DNA of 64,000 bases from Legionella shakespearei DSM 23087. Lineage in GTDB: Bacteria > Pseudomonadota > Gammaproteobacteria > Legionellales > Legionellaceae. The position numbers and the translations under genes were made by a program. Below the pieces are notes generated by a model that made no database searches, was not told where the DNA came from, and was given only the letters and a program-made list of their open reading frames with translations. Shown piece after piece: positions 8,966 to 17,537 of this stretch. Location: NCBI RefSeq assembly GCF_000373765.1, contig NZ_KB892415.1, positions 124,001 through 188,000 on the forward strand, given 5' to 3'. Numbering within the stretch: the stretch's first letter is position 1; each line of letters starts with the position of its first letter.

Positions 8966-9710
8966 TCATCCAAGCTACTTTCAAACATATCTTGAACATG
9001 CCAGTGAAAAAAAGGTATTGGCCGACATGCTTCCCTCCCGAATCCTGCGATTATCTCAATTCAACAACTTGTTGGATGTTGGTTGTCATACTGGAGATCT
9101 TTTAGATAAGATATTATCTCAAGAAACAATAACAACGCCCTTAGAGCGAATCGTTGGTATCGATCCTGCCAATACTCGAGATGAGTTTTTAGAAAAAATT
9201 AGTCATTTGAGTCGTTCAACACGTTTTATACAGATGTCATTAGAAAACTACTTTAAACATCATCAACAAAAATTTGATGTTATTCTGGCGTCTCAATGTT
9301 TATATTGGTCTGAAGATTTAGCAAATGATTTGATATCCATTAATAAACATGGCCGTGCCACTTGTATTGTCATAAGAAGCGACACTGGGATTTATCAAAT
9401 TCAACATGGATTAAAGCGTTATTTAGGTAACAAACAAGAGAAACTGTATTACAGTCGACATATTGAAACAACACTGAATAGAAACAATATCCTCTTTCAA
9501 AAAGATGTGATTGAGAGCCCAATTTATATGCCCCAAAAAGGAAGCCAGGAATGGTTATCCATGTTGTCTTTTTTCCTTCAGAATGACCATAGCAATTTTT
9601 CAAATGAAGCACTAAATGAAATTAATAACTTTTTGGATAAATTGATAATGCCCAACAATATCATTAAGCATGAAGTAGTATTTTATTGGTTAGGAGAATT
9701 TATATGCTAG
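8952..9710 (+). CDS. SAM-dependent methyltransferase (class I)
   Basis: I place the start at ATG 8952 (MSIYNHPSYFQTYLEH), preceded by CAGGAG, rather than at 8928, giving 252 residues. Motif I is NLLDVGCHTGDLLDKIL at about residues 38-54; VGIDPAN follows as the acidic strand that binds the SAM ribose, and FDVILASQCLYW resembles motif IV. The fold matches Methyltransf_11/25 enzymes. It overlaps the dioxygenase gene upstream by 14 bases and the SnoaL-like gene downstream by 7, so the three are translationally coupled and probably modify one small molecule. The acceptor cannot be told from the sequence. Confidence 0.8.
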   Translation: MSIYNHPSYFQTYLEHASEKKVLADMLPSRILRLSQFNNLLDVGCHTGDLLDKILSQETITTPLERIVGIDPANTRDEFLEKISHLSRSTRFIQMSLENYFKHHQQKFDVILASQCLYWSEDLANDLISINKHGRATCIVIRSDTGIYQIQHGLKRYLGNKQEKLYYSRHIETTLNRNNILFQKDVIESPIYMPQKGSQEWLSMLSFFLQNDHSNFSNEALNEINNFLDKLIMPNNIIKHEVVFYWLGEFIC

Positions 9711-10081
9711 AAAAAAACAAAGAAATTGTGATGAATTTTTTCGAATTAACATTCAATCAACATCAACCCAGAGAAGCTGCAATTCGATACTTACATGAAT
9801 CCTATATTCAACACAACCCAAATGCACCTGATGGACGTGAGGCATTTTACACATTATTTGAGAAATACTTTCAAGACTATCCCTTAAGCCATGTAGAAAT
9901 TAGGCGCATTATTGCTGATGAAAATATGGTCGTACTTCATGTGTTGGCAAAAAAATATCCAGATGATTGTGGGGAGATTGTGGCAGAGTTTTTCCGTATA
10001 GAGGATCAAAAAATTATAGAGCATTGGGATGTTATCTCTGCGCTCCCTGAACATTCCATGAATTCAAATGGTGTGATATAA
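9704..10081 (+). CDS. SnoaL-like / NTF2-fold protein
   Basis: The start at ATG 9704 has a good AGGAG six bases upstream; an in-frame start at 9686 would lie deeper in the preceding gene. The 125-residue product (EIVMNFFELTFNQHQPREAAIRYLHESYIQHNPNAPDG...) has the standard SnoaL-like pattern: an initial helix, the YIQHNPNAPDG turn, then alternating strands ending FRIEDQKIIEHWDVI. Family members are polyketide cyclases, isomerases or ligand-binding proteins. As the third gene of the coupled dioxygenase-methyltransferase operon it most likely acts on the same metabolite. Confidence 0.8.
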   Translation: MLEKNKEIVMNFFELTFNQHQPREAAIRYLHESYIQHNPNAPDGREAFYTLFEKYFQDYPLSHVEIRRIIADENMVVLHVLAKKYPDDCGEIVAEFFRIEDQKIIEHWDVISALPEHSMNSNGVI

Positions 10082-10328
10082 AAAATAGATATCCCCTTGC
10101 TGTAGGAGCCCAAACAACGAAATGGTAATATCAGGTAAAGACATTGAAATGAAAAGGCACCATAGCGACTTTAACAGGATATACAACAGTCAATGACTAG
10201 TCCTCGCCGTTGACTGGCCAATTGAAAAATAGTCCCAAGTAATTTTCTTGATTGGGTTTTGATTCTAAAGCCTATTTAACCTTTTGGACTCAAACAAAAA
10301 CCTTTAAATACAATAGGTTGAGGAATTG

Positions 10329-11615
10329 TTATTTCTTGACTTGCATTTTGTTCCGATGCAAATTAGATTCTAACTTCTTTGAATCTTCATGTTCAAAAGC
10401 TGAAGCCATGCGGTCAATCTCCCTTTTTGTCAAACCAAATTGGGTAGCAACAGTTCGCCATTTCCTTACAGCTAGCCCAACCTCTTTTATAATTTCAAGT
10501 GCTCTTACTTTCTTTATCCGAAACTCATCAATGACAGAAAGCGCCAAATCAATAGAAGCCGTTGGATCATCATAATCTATCGACGTTGATAACATCCGTG
10601 CTTTAATTTCAACCGGTGTAGGATTGATATCATAGGCTGGTGACAATCGCCAACCTTTATGACGTTCATATAAAAAACCATGATTTCTTAAATGATCATC
10701 TGTGTTTGAAATCAGTACGGTGAAAATGATACGCCGCCACAGTTCTTCTAAATCACTGTTTGGACTTGCGCCGTGTTGAGTAATGGCATAAGCGATTTCA
10801 AGATAGCTGTGCGGGTCATTATCCTTTGCACCTAACATACTCATTGCAGATAAGAATGGAACACGCTGACCTGCGTGACGGTCAAAACGGCGCAGAATCA
10901 GAACCGGTTTGTCCATGATTGTTTCCAGACGCCAATCGGTTGTTTTAATTCCCGCTTTTTCTGCAAGAGTCAGCGTAACCGCTTCCCAGACAACCACGTT
11001 ACATTCATCATCTTTTTTTGGAAATTTAGCAATTGCAAGATGACCATCTTTATCTCTAACTGATGCTTTCGGCCGCGCTCCACCAAGAGATGACCCAGGG
11101 GCTAATAATATTTTCAGATCTTCAGCTGTTTCCTCGTCATTAAGATAATGTTCAGTTGCAGAAAGTAATCGAGGCAGATCGATTAAAGGTGGTATGCTTT
11201 CTTTATCTTTGGGGGTTAAGTAGGGTCCGCCATCTTTTAGCGAGAAACGTAAAGCGCCCTGACGAGCTTCATCATTAACACCTAACAGATAATCGACTTC
11301 TGACAGTGTTCTTGCTGACTCTCCAATCGATTTTGCACGCACACTTTCTGCTCGGCGCATCAAAACACGACCCCAGCGATCAGGAGTCGAATCACCAATA
11401 GCACCGAATAATATCTGGTCTGGTGTGGTATGAAATGCGCCAGAGGTTAATTGAAGAGCAGGATCAAGAGCAAATTTTTCTGAATGTTTCAGCCAGTCAG
11501 GATCATATTCAAAAGATGCACTTTGCCTGGCGCCACGCTGATGAAACCATAGCTTGCCAACCTTGTGCGTTTTTTCGCCAAGATCAATCGAAACATAAAT
11601 TTCTTGGCTACTCAT
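10329..11615 (-). CDS. hipA: HipA-type serine/threonine kinase toxin
   Basis: I start the protein at ATG 11615 (MSSQEIYVSIDLG), giving 428 residues; the frame runs further up inside hipB. The N-terminal HipA_N part is followed by GSSLGGARPKASV, the glycine-rich P-loop-like segment, then AKFPKKDDE with the ATP-binding lysine. SNTDDHLRNHGF carries the catalytic aspartate and metal-binding asparagine, and PAYDINPTP the DFG-equivalent aspartate. All key residues are present, so it looks active. Characterised HipA proteins phosphorylate aminoacyl-tRNA synthetases and induce growth arrest. hipB overlaps its start by 8 bases, the classical hipBA arrangement. Confidence 0.9.
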   Translation of the reverse strand: MSSQEIYVSIDLGEKTHKVGKLWFHQRGARQSASFEYDPDWLKHSEKFALDPALQLTSGAFHTTPDQILFGAIGDSTPDRWGRVLMRRAESVRAKSIGESARTLSEVDYLLGVNDEARQGALRFSLKDGGPYLTPKDKESIPPLIDLPRLLSATEHYLNDEETAEDLKILLAPGSSLGGARPKASVRDKDGHLAIAKFPKKDDECNVVVWEAVTLTLAEKAGIKTTDWRLETIMDKPVLILRRFDRHAGQRVPFLSAMSMLGAKDNDPHSYLEIAYAITQHGASPNSDLEELWRRIIFTVLISNTDDHLRNHGFLYERHKGWRLSPAYDINPTPVEIKARMLSTSIDYDDPTASIDLALSVIDEFRIKKVRALEIIKEVGLAVRKWRTVATQFGLTKREIDRMASAFEHEDSKKLESNLHRNKMQVKK

Positions 11616-11943
11616 GTGCTCCCCCTTTATTGCCTTGTGGCGTTCTGATTCTTTTAGGGAGGCTTTCTTCTTCAAGTTCGCGCCCGACAATATCGTGAGA
11701 GGCATCAGCAACACACGCCAAATGATCAGACATGCCTAAAACAAAAAGAGCAGATGCATACGAACCCATGGATACACTTGGATCGCCTTTTTCAATTTTG
11801 GATAAAGTGAGGCGAGAAAAACCACAACGTTCAGACATTAGCTCCATAGCTATACGACGACGCCGGCGCGCATCACTAATATTCTTGCCCAATATTCTTA
11901 AAACTTTCTGTACTGGAATGGGTAAATGTGTTTTTTTGCTCAT
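11608..11943 (-). CDS. hipB: HipB-type antitoxin (XRE family)
   Basis: This 111-residue protein has an XRE helix-turn-helix at about residues 15-70: ILGKNISDARRRRRIAMELMSERCGFSRLTLSKIEKGDPSVSMGSYASALFVLG, with SRLTLSKIEKG as the recognition helix. The tail after about residue 85 is basic and flexible, as in antitoxins that cover their toxin. It is the first gene of hipBA and overlaps hipA. HipB proteins neutralise HipA and repress their own promoter; a pair of 18-bp direct repeats lies 50-150 bases upstream of its start. Confidence 0.88.
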   Translation of the reverse strand: MSKKTHLPIPVQKVLRILGKNISDARRRRRIAMELMSERCGFSRLTLSKIEKGDPSVSMGSYASALFVLGMSDHLACVADASHDIVGRELEEESLPKRIRTPQGNKGGAHE

Positions 11944-11992
11944 GCTATAACCTTTAATATATTTTATATTTTACATTATGTTGTTTAACGAA

Positions 11993-12091
11993 AATAATAA
12001 GATACATTAATAAAAAAAGCAAACAATAGAAATTTTAATGCATACTATAATTATCATTAAAGTCTTTAAAGCAAATAATAATATACATTAA
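11993..12091. promoter_or_regulatory. 18-bp direct repeats upstream of hipBA (possible HipB operators)
   Basis: AATAATAAGATACATTAA (11993-12010) and AATAATAATATACATTAA (12074-12091) differ at one base and are 81 bp apart start to start, close to eight helical turns. A related TTTTACATTATG lies at 11969-11980, next to the hipB start. The position in front of an autoregulated antitoxin gene suggests operators. No binding is shown by sequence alone. Confidence 0.4.
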
Positions 12092-12140
12092 ACAATTTAT
12101 TACAAGATGCCTTGCATAAAATAGTGTTGCCTTTGGTTGT

Positions 12141-12163
12141 CAACTAATTCAAATAATTAGTTG
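12141..12163. repeat. perfect 9-bp inverted repeat
   Basis: CAACTAATT, a 5-base loop, then AATTAGTTG. It lies in the non-coding gap between hipBA and the next attachment-like scar. There is no T-tract next to it, so it is not a clear terminator. Confidence 0.4.
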
Positions 12164-12345
12164 CCTTTATAATAAGTAAATTGCATAAATTGAGAAACTG
12201 TTTAAGGTTAATAGACTTAAATGTGAGATCACGGCTTATAATTTTAAGTGATGGAGAAGGAGCATCAAAAAAGTCCCATTGACGCCCTAGAATTAGTAAT
12301 TAAAAAATTAAGAACATATAAATCAATAAGTTAAGATAAATTATC

Positions 12346-12372
12346 GCGGGTTCGATTTCCACCTCCCCATAA
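12346..12372 (+). other. degenerate ssrA-type attachment scar
   Basis: GCGGGTTCGATTTCC followed by ACCTCCCCATAA keeps the T-loop of the tmRNA 3' end (GCGGGTTCGATT is identical to 5089-5100) and then loses several bases of the acceptor. The following CATAA echoes the CCATAAG after the better copy at 5089-5116. I read it as an older junction of a second integration at the same target. Confidence 0.5.
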
Positions 12373-12386
12373 TATATTTAAACGAT

Positions 12387-12422
12387 GTAGCCTTGATGCA
12401 GCGATAGCGTAATCAAGGTTTT
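12387..12422 (+). repeat. dispersed palindromic repeat (CCTTGAT...ATCAAGG family), copy 1
   Basis: CCTTGAT (12391-12397) and ATCAAGG (12412-12418) form a hairpin around GCAGCGATAGCGTA, flanked by GTAG and TTTTCAT. The same element occurs at 40983-41019 with one base changed in the loop, and its right half recurs in reverse orientation at 36003-36025. Confidence 0.65.
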
Positions 12423-12473
12423 CATTAAATAACTGAATTTCATTTCATATTCCTTTCTTCCAAAATACAAATC

Positions 12474-12724
12474 ATGCAAATAACAATAAATAAAAAACAC
12501 ATCACCTACGAAATAGCATCAAAGCTTATCCAAGCAGCCATTGACCATGCAAACAAAATTAACCTATCAATATCCGCAGCAGTTACCGATCCCAGCGTCA
12601 ATTTAATTGCCTTCACAAGAATGGATAATGCTGTTTAATCGGCATAGGCATGGCTCAGGGAAAAGCATACACGGCCACAAAAAGCGGATTAACACCCGTG
12701 AATTCCCACATTAATGACTTCTAA
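12474..12724 (+). pseudogene. GlcG/HbpS-like (DUF336) gene, frameshifted
   Basis: ATG 12474 opens MQITINKKHITYEIASKLIQ and runs through AITDHANKINLSISAAVTDPS-like text to FTRMDNAV, then stops at 12636. In the adjacent frame the family continues as LIGIGMAQGKAYTATKSGL up to a stop at 12722. This is the GlcG/HbpS pattern: AAxxxA helix, AVxDxxGxLxAFxRMD, then AxxKAxTA. A frame change near 12634 and a missing C-terminal third make it a pseudogene. Its second half recurs at 17052-17230 with further decay. Confidence 0.7.
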
Positions 12725-12967
12725 AAAAATCAGGATGATTCTCTAGGAGGATTCATTTCATACTATAAAAGTGCGAAGTTCGAATTAATCCAATATTTTC
12801 CTCATAAAATGACAATCTCGATCATCAACCCATTTTGATATCGTACCCACACATTGAAATCCTAATTTTTCATAAAAAGGACGCGCCTGAAAATCAAAGG
12901 TATCCAACTGAATATAATGACATCCTTTCATTTTACTAAACTGTTCAAGTTTCCAAATTAATTTTTT
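12536..12967 (+). repeat. 430-bp direct repeat, copy A
   Basis: From AGCCATTGACCATGCA (12536) to CCAAATTAATTTTTT (12967) this segment is repeated at 17052-17486 in the same orientation with only scattered differences. It covers the end of the GlcG-like pseudogene and the 3' half of the GNAT gene. Copy A contains the intact GNAT context, so it is probably the source and copy B the duplicate. Confidence 0.85.
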
Positions 12968-13219
12968 ACCTAATCCCTGGCTGCGGAAATGTTCATGAAC
13001 CCAAAATAAATCAACACGAACATATTTCCCTCTATAAAAACCTGTTAAACCTGCTATCACGTCTGAGTTACTGTCTTTTATGTATATAATAAAGGGTTGT
13101 GAAGGATTGGAGCCGAAGTAAGGCGTATTAAAGTCAACGATTCCCTGCTTTATGATCTTATAGATAGCTGAGTTCTCTGTTTCATCGACAATTATATTTT
13201 CATCTGGAATATAATTCAT
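12785..13219 (-). CDS. GNAT family N-acetyltransferase
   Basis: The 144-residue protein is a small GCN5-related acetyltransferase. The acetyl-CoA-binding motif A is clear at about residues 80-100: VDLFWVHEHFRSQGLGKKLIWKLE, with the RxxGxG loop (RSQGLG). IQLDTFDFQARPFYEKLGFQCVG forms motif B with the usual ARPFYEKLGF. The substrate cannot be inferred. Its 3' half lies in the duplicated segment and reappears as a truncated copy near 17297-17486. It stands alone and is transcribed leftward. Confidence 0.88.
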   Translation of the reverse strand: MNYIPDENIIVDETENSAIYKIIKQGIVDFNTPYFGSNPSQPFIIYIKDSNSDVIAGLTGFYRGKYVRVDLFWVHEHFRSQGLGKKLIWKLEQFSKMKGCHYIQLDTFDFQARPFYEKLGFQCVGTISKWVDDRDCHFMRKILD

Positions 13220-13622
13220 GGCTCTTTCACCTGTTTAATTTTACAGAAATAGGGGGTTGTGGAGTTAAGTTTTATCATCAATCGATGAATAAGTAATTAT
13301 CAGCAGCCCCTAATGAGACAGAATAATCATATTTTCATACAGAGAAATATATTCTATCGCCAAGTATTAGAAAACGACCGTTTTATGAGACTTTTAAATT
13401 AATCAAGATTTGAATTCGAAGTACGTGATAAATCCTTCTTTGTTTCAAGGTTAAAATTTATTAAATTGTCATATCCTAATCAAATAATCTAAAACCCATT
13501 AAATTTAAAAGTTTTTAATAAAATATGAAAAAAATGATTGGTTACCACACATCTCTTGGACTACATAGACTAAGTTTAAGTTTCTTTAGTAGATGAAAAT
13601 CAGTGTAGACTTCATTCTACAA
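13220..13622. other. intergenic, no gene seen
   Basis: About 400 AT-rich bases between two leftward genes. I see no repeat family, RNA gene or conserved reading frame. Confidence 0.4.
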
Positions 13623-14534
13623 TTATGGCTTGGGATTGTATTTATTTAATTGAGATATTTTATCCTTCTCTTCTTTAGGGGTTTTGGTGTTAATACAATG
13701 ATTACTTAAATTTGAAAGATTGATATGTTCTCTATTTAAATCGAAATAAGTATCACAATTAAGATAGTAAGTCTCGTAATTGTTATTCTTATATACAAAG
13801 ATAATTTTATCGTCAGAGAGTTTCATCTTGGGTTCTAAAATCGTTAAAATTTCTTGTTGGATAGATATTATTTGTGTTTTGATTGTTTCAGAAATCTGTT
13901 TGTGAACAGATGAAAGGCATTCAATATATTGCTTGATGCAAAAGGTTAGATGAAATTTATCATCAGGGGACGGTAGGATATTCTTTTTAATTTTTTTATT
14001 TTTTCTTAAAATCTCCGTGTCTACGATTGGATTTGTATAATGTTCCGAATTTGCCTGAGTTGTCTGATATTCTCCTCTCCATTCCCCTCCTAAAGTCAAA
14101 AGCGACATAGGATTATCATTATGCTGTGCATGATTTCTTAAAAGGTCGATTAAGCGAAAACTAAAGAAGTTGTCATACTTTGAAGAACATAAGTCATCAA
14201 ATAACTTCTTATCTTTACATAATTTATTTACTAAACTAGGACTTTTATCTCTATATGCCTTAAAGGTAGAGAAAAGATTTAATAATCTAACATTGATCTC
14301 TGTAATATATTTATTGAATAGTGCTCTATCAAAAGTAATGTTTGCCATATCCTTAATAGATATTTTAGCGATTGTAAATTCATATTCAATATAATTGAAT
14401 ATGAGAAATTCAAAGTTCCTTTCGAAAGCTAAAGCATTCTGTAAATATTCTTTTGCATTTTTTAAAACATTAAGCTCATCATTACTAATTTCAATTCTAT
14501 TGTCCCATGAAAAGGTAGCACTTATTTGTGGCAT
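13623..14534 (-). CDS. hypothetical helical protein with a HEPN-like RxxxxH motif
   Basis: I do not recognise this 303-residue protein as a named family. Its first 200 residues are predominantly helical. At residues 133-138 RNHAQH, following FFSFRLIDLLR, fits the R-x4-H signature of HEPN ribonuclease-type domains, where arginine and histidine act on RNA. The C-terminal 70 residues are asparagine- and tyrosine-rich. Very low GC and location between a GNAT gene and a serine recombinase point to horizontally acquired cargo. A HEPN role is inference from one short motif and the helical context. Confidence 0.5.
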   Translation of the reverse strand: MPQISATFSWDNRIEISNDELNVLKNAKEYLQNALAFERNFEFLIFNYIEYEFTIAKISIKDMANITFDRALFNKYITEINVRLLNLFSTFKAYRDKSPSLVNKLCKDKKLFDDLCSSKYDNFFSFRLIDLLRNHAQHNDNPMSLLTLGGEWRGEYQTTQANSEHYTNPIVDTEILRKNKKIKKNILPSPDDKFHLTFCIKQYIECLSSVHKQISETIKTQIISIQQEILTILEPKMKLSDDKIIFVYKNNNYETYYLNCDTYFDLNREHINLSNLSNHCINTKTPKEEKDKISQLNKYNPKP

Positions 14535-14957
14535 GTTTGAATCCGGTATTTATTTATATTAGAAAATTATAGGATAGGTTTTCATAAACTTTTTAAGGTA
14601 AATATTTTGGCGTGGGATTATATTTATGGTGAGGATAATTGTTCTATAGAAATTCTCAACTTAAAAAGCCCAAGGTTTGAAATGGATAAGATTTATTTAT
14701 TGCTGCTTCTTAAACTTGGAAATTTTTTTGTCTATACTGAACTGGAGCACTAAATTGATTATTCTCTAACGCTTAGCAAGCCTCAAGTTATTAATCTCTA
14801 AAACAACCTTTTAATCAATCGATTCTAATCTTATGATCTGCGTTTCAAAGCATATGTAAATTCGTATATAAATTTTTCTGTTAATTGCATAAAATCTCCG
14901 TCATGAGTAACAAAAACTTAATAAATTAAGATTTAACAGTTTATTTATGGAGTAATT
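14535..14957. other. intergenic between divergent genes
   Basis: About 420 AT-rich bases that must hold the promoters of the divergent genes at 13623-14534 and 14958-15989. I see no distinct operator, repeat or RNA gene. Confidence 0.4.
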
Positions 14958-15989
14958 ATGTATAAAAAAATCATTGCACTGCTCACAATATATTTAATGC
15001 ATCATTCTGTAGCTTTCTCTCAGATGACTAAAATTGAAATTGACAATATATATAAAAAAAATATCGCTTATATCAAGAAAAACTTAGGTGATTATTGCTC
15101 AGATCAGGGCAGTAATCTATTTTTCAAACTTAACTATGCTCATGATCAACTCTTTCTAAAAGATCGCGCTTTGGAGGCAGTTTTAAAGAACATAGAAGTA
15201 TTAGAAGCCATTGATCTATATCAAAGACCAGGGGGATGTAATTTCAGTATCGTAGCTGTTTACATGGTGCCTAAACTATATATGCAATACTATTTTGATG
15301 AACACACTCTTTCTGTTAACAAGAAAAGTATCATAACTAAAATATCATTAACTGAGGAAGAACGTACCGACCTAAAAAATAGTTATAAGTTTGCACATGA
15401 CACTATGAGGACCTTATGTAAACAAATATCTTGTGCATATAATGAACCAGCAGCTTTAATTGGTTATTTTGAGGCAATGAATGCTGAAATTCAGCGTACG
15501 ACTCCTGATTACATGGATTTATTAAATATGGCTCGCACTGTCAGACATATAATAATTAATTCTTATTTAACTAATAAAATTCCAGATGAAAGGTATTTCA
15601 CAGCAATATCTAAGATCAATCAAAACATGCGGATAATGTTTTTAATTCCCAAAAAATACCTTTATGATTTAAAAGAAAGACCTTTATTCAGAGATAAGTA
15701 CCTTTCAAAAATGGTCGAATATATGATGAATGTTGATGATCATTACTCCAAGAACTACATATATCTTTCCTCTTATTTTTCATATATATATTATGAATCA
15801 GATGATGATGAATTGTTGGAAATAATCTCTGATACACAAAGGATCTATGAGGCTTTCACCCATTCCTCTGTTAAAAGTAGATTTGATCATATTGAACCAT
15901 GGATTACAGATTTACCTCTTGAATTTTCACGAGAAGCTAAAAATATAATCAAGAAACTTCAAACAAGTAGAAATGGAATTCCGATTTAA
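14958..15989 (+). CDS. predicted exported protein of unknown function
   Basis: ATG 14958 follows TTTATGGAGTAATT, a good ribosome-binding site. The 343-residue product starts with a signal peptide (MYKKIIALLTIYLMHHSVAFS, cleavage probably after AFS). The mature part is helical and charged; cysteines in DYCSDQG, GGCNF, TLCKQISCAYNEP could form disulphides in the periplasm. No family is recognised. It is low in GC like the other genes in this segment and has no operon partner. Confidence 0.6.
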   Translation: MYKKIIALLTIYLMHHSVAFSQMTKIEIDNIYKKNIAYIKKNLGDYCSDQGSNLFFKLNYAHDQLFLKDRALEAVLKNIEVLEAIDLYQRPGGCNFSIVAVYMVPKLYMQYYFDEHTLSVNKKSIITKISLTEEERTDLKNSYKFAHDTMRTLCKQISCAYNEPAALIGYFEAMNAEIQRTTPDYMDLLNMARTVRHIIINSYLTNKIPDERYFTAISKINQNMRIMFLIPKKYLYDLKERPLFRDKYLSKMVEYMMNVDDHYSKNYIYLSSYFSYIYYESDDDELLEIISDTQRIYEAFTHSSVKSRFDHIEPWITDLPLEFSREAKNIIKKLQTSRNGIPI

Positions 15990-16420
15990 TAAATAAGGGG
16001 TGTGGTAAATGAGGTTTGAAGTCCTGTGCAGTGCTTTATAATCGGTAGCGACTACACTCTACTGTGCCCCTACACCATACAAATAGGCACTACCGAACAT
16101 GTATGGGCACAATTTCATGTTTTGGAAGCCCCAAAAGATGGTCGATTGTTCATTTTCTAACTCAACTAATGAAGTTTTAGAGGCCATCAATTTTTTTTGC
16201 GCTCCCAAAACGTTATATCCAGTTATCATGATCTCAGCTTCAAACATGTCTAACTTTTTATAAGTTGGTGATTAGCAAATTCTATGTCAATTTAAAGTAT
16301 ACCCTAATCTGATGTCAGGTTCCCTCATAATTTATTGTCAGAATAGATTCATATTTTGCATTAATTGACACACGGATTAATAGGTCTTAGAATCTAACTT
16401 GACAAAAAATTGAGAATATC
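15990..16420. other. intergenic upstream of the serine recombinase
   Basis: About 430 bases. A 62-codon reverse frame at 16059-16247 has no family resemblance. TGTCAGGTT (about 16314) and TGTCAGAAT (about 16336) are similar half-sites and a TTGACA lies at 16375; resolvases usually have their res site just upstream of the gene, so a res site may be here, but I cannot delimit it. Confidence 0.3.
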
Positions 16421-16987
16421 ATGCCAGGACAAAAAATTGGGTACATCAGAGTCAGCACCTTAGATCAAAGTTTTGAGCGTCAGTTAGAGGGAATGGAGCT
16501 TGACCAGGTATTTACCGATAAAGCTTCAGGTAAAGATACTAAACGCGAGCAACTCGAAGCGATGCTTAAATTTGCAAGAAAGGGCGATTCTATACATGTT
16601 CACAGTATGGATAGGCTGGCACGTAACTTAGATGATCTAAGAAAAATTGTTAAAGATCTCAACGGAAGGGGTATCGCTATTCAATTTGTTAAGGAGCAAC
16701 TAACATTCACTGGTGAAGATTCGCCAATGGCCAATCTGATGTTATCCGTCATGGGGGCATTTGCGGAGTTTGAACGTTCATTAATTAAAGAGCGCCAAAG
16801 AGAAGGGATTTCATTAGCAAAAAAGCGAGGGGTATACAAAGGAAGAAAACGTTCTTTATCCTCAGATGAGATTAATATATTAAAGAGAAGGGTGGTGCAG
16901 GGTGATACGAAAACAAAAATCGCCCAAGATTTTGGTATTAGCCGTGAAACACTGTATCAATATTTAAAATTAGAAGAAACGGTTTAG
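16421..16987 (+). CDS. Tn3-family-type serine recombinase (resolvase)
   Basis: The 188-residue protein is a full small serine recombinase. Residues 1-140 form the catalytic domain: IGYIRVSTLDQSFERQL places the nucleophile at Ser12, and HSMDRLARNLDDL and ERSLIKERQREGI supply the conserved arginines. GRKRSLSSDEINILKRRVVQGDTKTKIAQDFGISRETLYQYLK is the C-terminal helix-turn-helix. Such enzymes resolve transposon cointegrates or invert or excise segments. There is no tnpA transposase in the window. It lies inside the 4.5-kb segment bounded by direct repeats, 64 bases before repeat copy B. Confidence 0.9.
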   Translation: MPGQKIGYIRVSTLDQSFERQLEGMELDQVFTDKASGKDTKREQLEAMLKFARKGDSIHVHSMDRLARNLDDLRKIVKDLNGRGIAIQFVKEQLTFTGEDSPMANLMLSVMGAFAEFERSLIKERQREGISLAKKRGVYKGRKRSLSSDEINILKRRVVQGDTKTKIAQDFGISRETLYQYLKLEETV

Positions 16988-17051
16988 AGCTTAAGTTATA
17001 TTAAGTTTTACCAAACAAAGATGATTAAATTACGAATAGACGTTTTTTGTT

Positions 17052-17486
17052 AGCCATTGACCATGCATATAAAATTAACCTATCAATATCCGCAGTAGTT
17101 ACCGATCCCAGCGTCAATTTAATTGCCTTCGCAAGAATGGATAATGCTGTTTAATCGGCATAGGCCTGGCTCAGGGAAAAGCATACACGGCCGCAAAAAG
17201 CGGATTAAACACCCGTGAATTCCCACATTAATGACTTCTAAAAAAAATCAGTATGATTCTATAGGAAGATTAATTTCATACTATAAAAGTGCGAAGTTTG
17301 AATTAATCCAATATTTTCCTCATAAAATGGCAATCTCGATCATCAACCCATTTTGATATCGTACCCACACATTCAAATCCTAATTTTTCATAAAAAGGAC
17401 GCGCCTGAAAATCAAAGGTATCTAACTGAATATAAAGACACCCTTTCATTTTACTAAACTGTTCAAGTTTCCAAATTAATTTTTTT
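17052..17486 (+). repeat. 430-bp direct repeat, copy B (truncated GlcG-like and GNAT fragments)
   Basis: This is the second copy of 12536-12967. It begins abruptly within the GlcG-like pseudogene and ends abruptly within the reversed 3' part of the GNAT gene, where the text switches from CCAAATTAATTTTTT to unrelated sequence. It has acquired an extra in-frame stop (GCAGTAGTT for GCAGCAGTT) and single-base insertions, so neither fragment is functional. Confidence 0.85.
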
Positions 17487-17537
17487 TATCAAGTCCGTTT
17501 TGTCAATAAAACATCGCATAAAACCAGATTAATTTAC

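Noticed and set aside
10252-10575. Forward frame opposite the end of hipA
   Set aside because: Overlaps the conserved HipA C-terminus on the other strand and has no motif of its own.
16059-16247. Reverse-strand reading frame of 62 codons
   Set aside because: No recognisable motif, no good ribosome-binding site and no partner; likely a chance frame in non-coding DNA.
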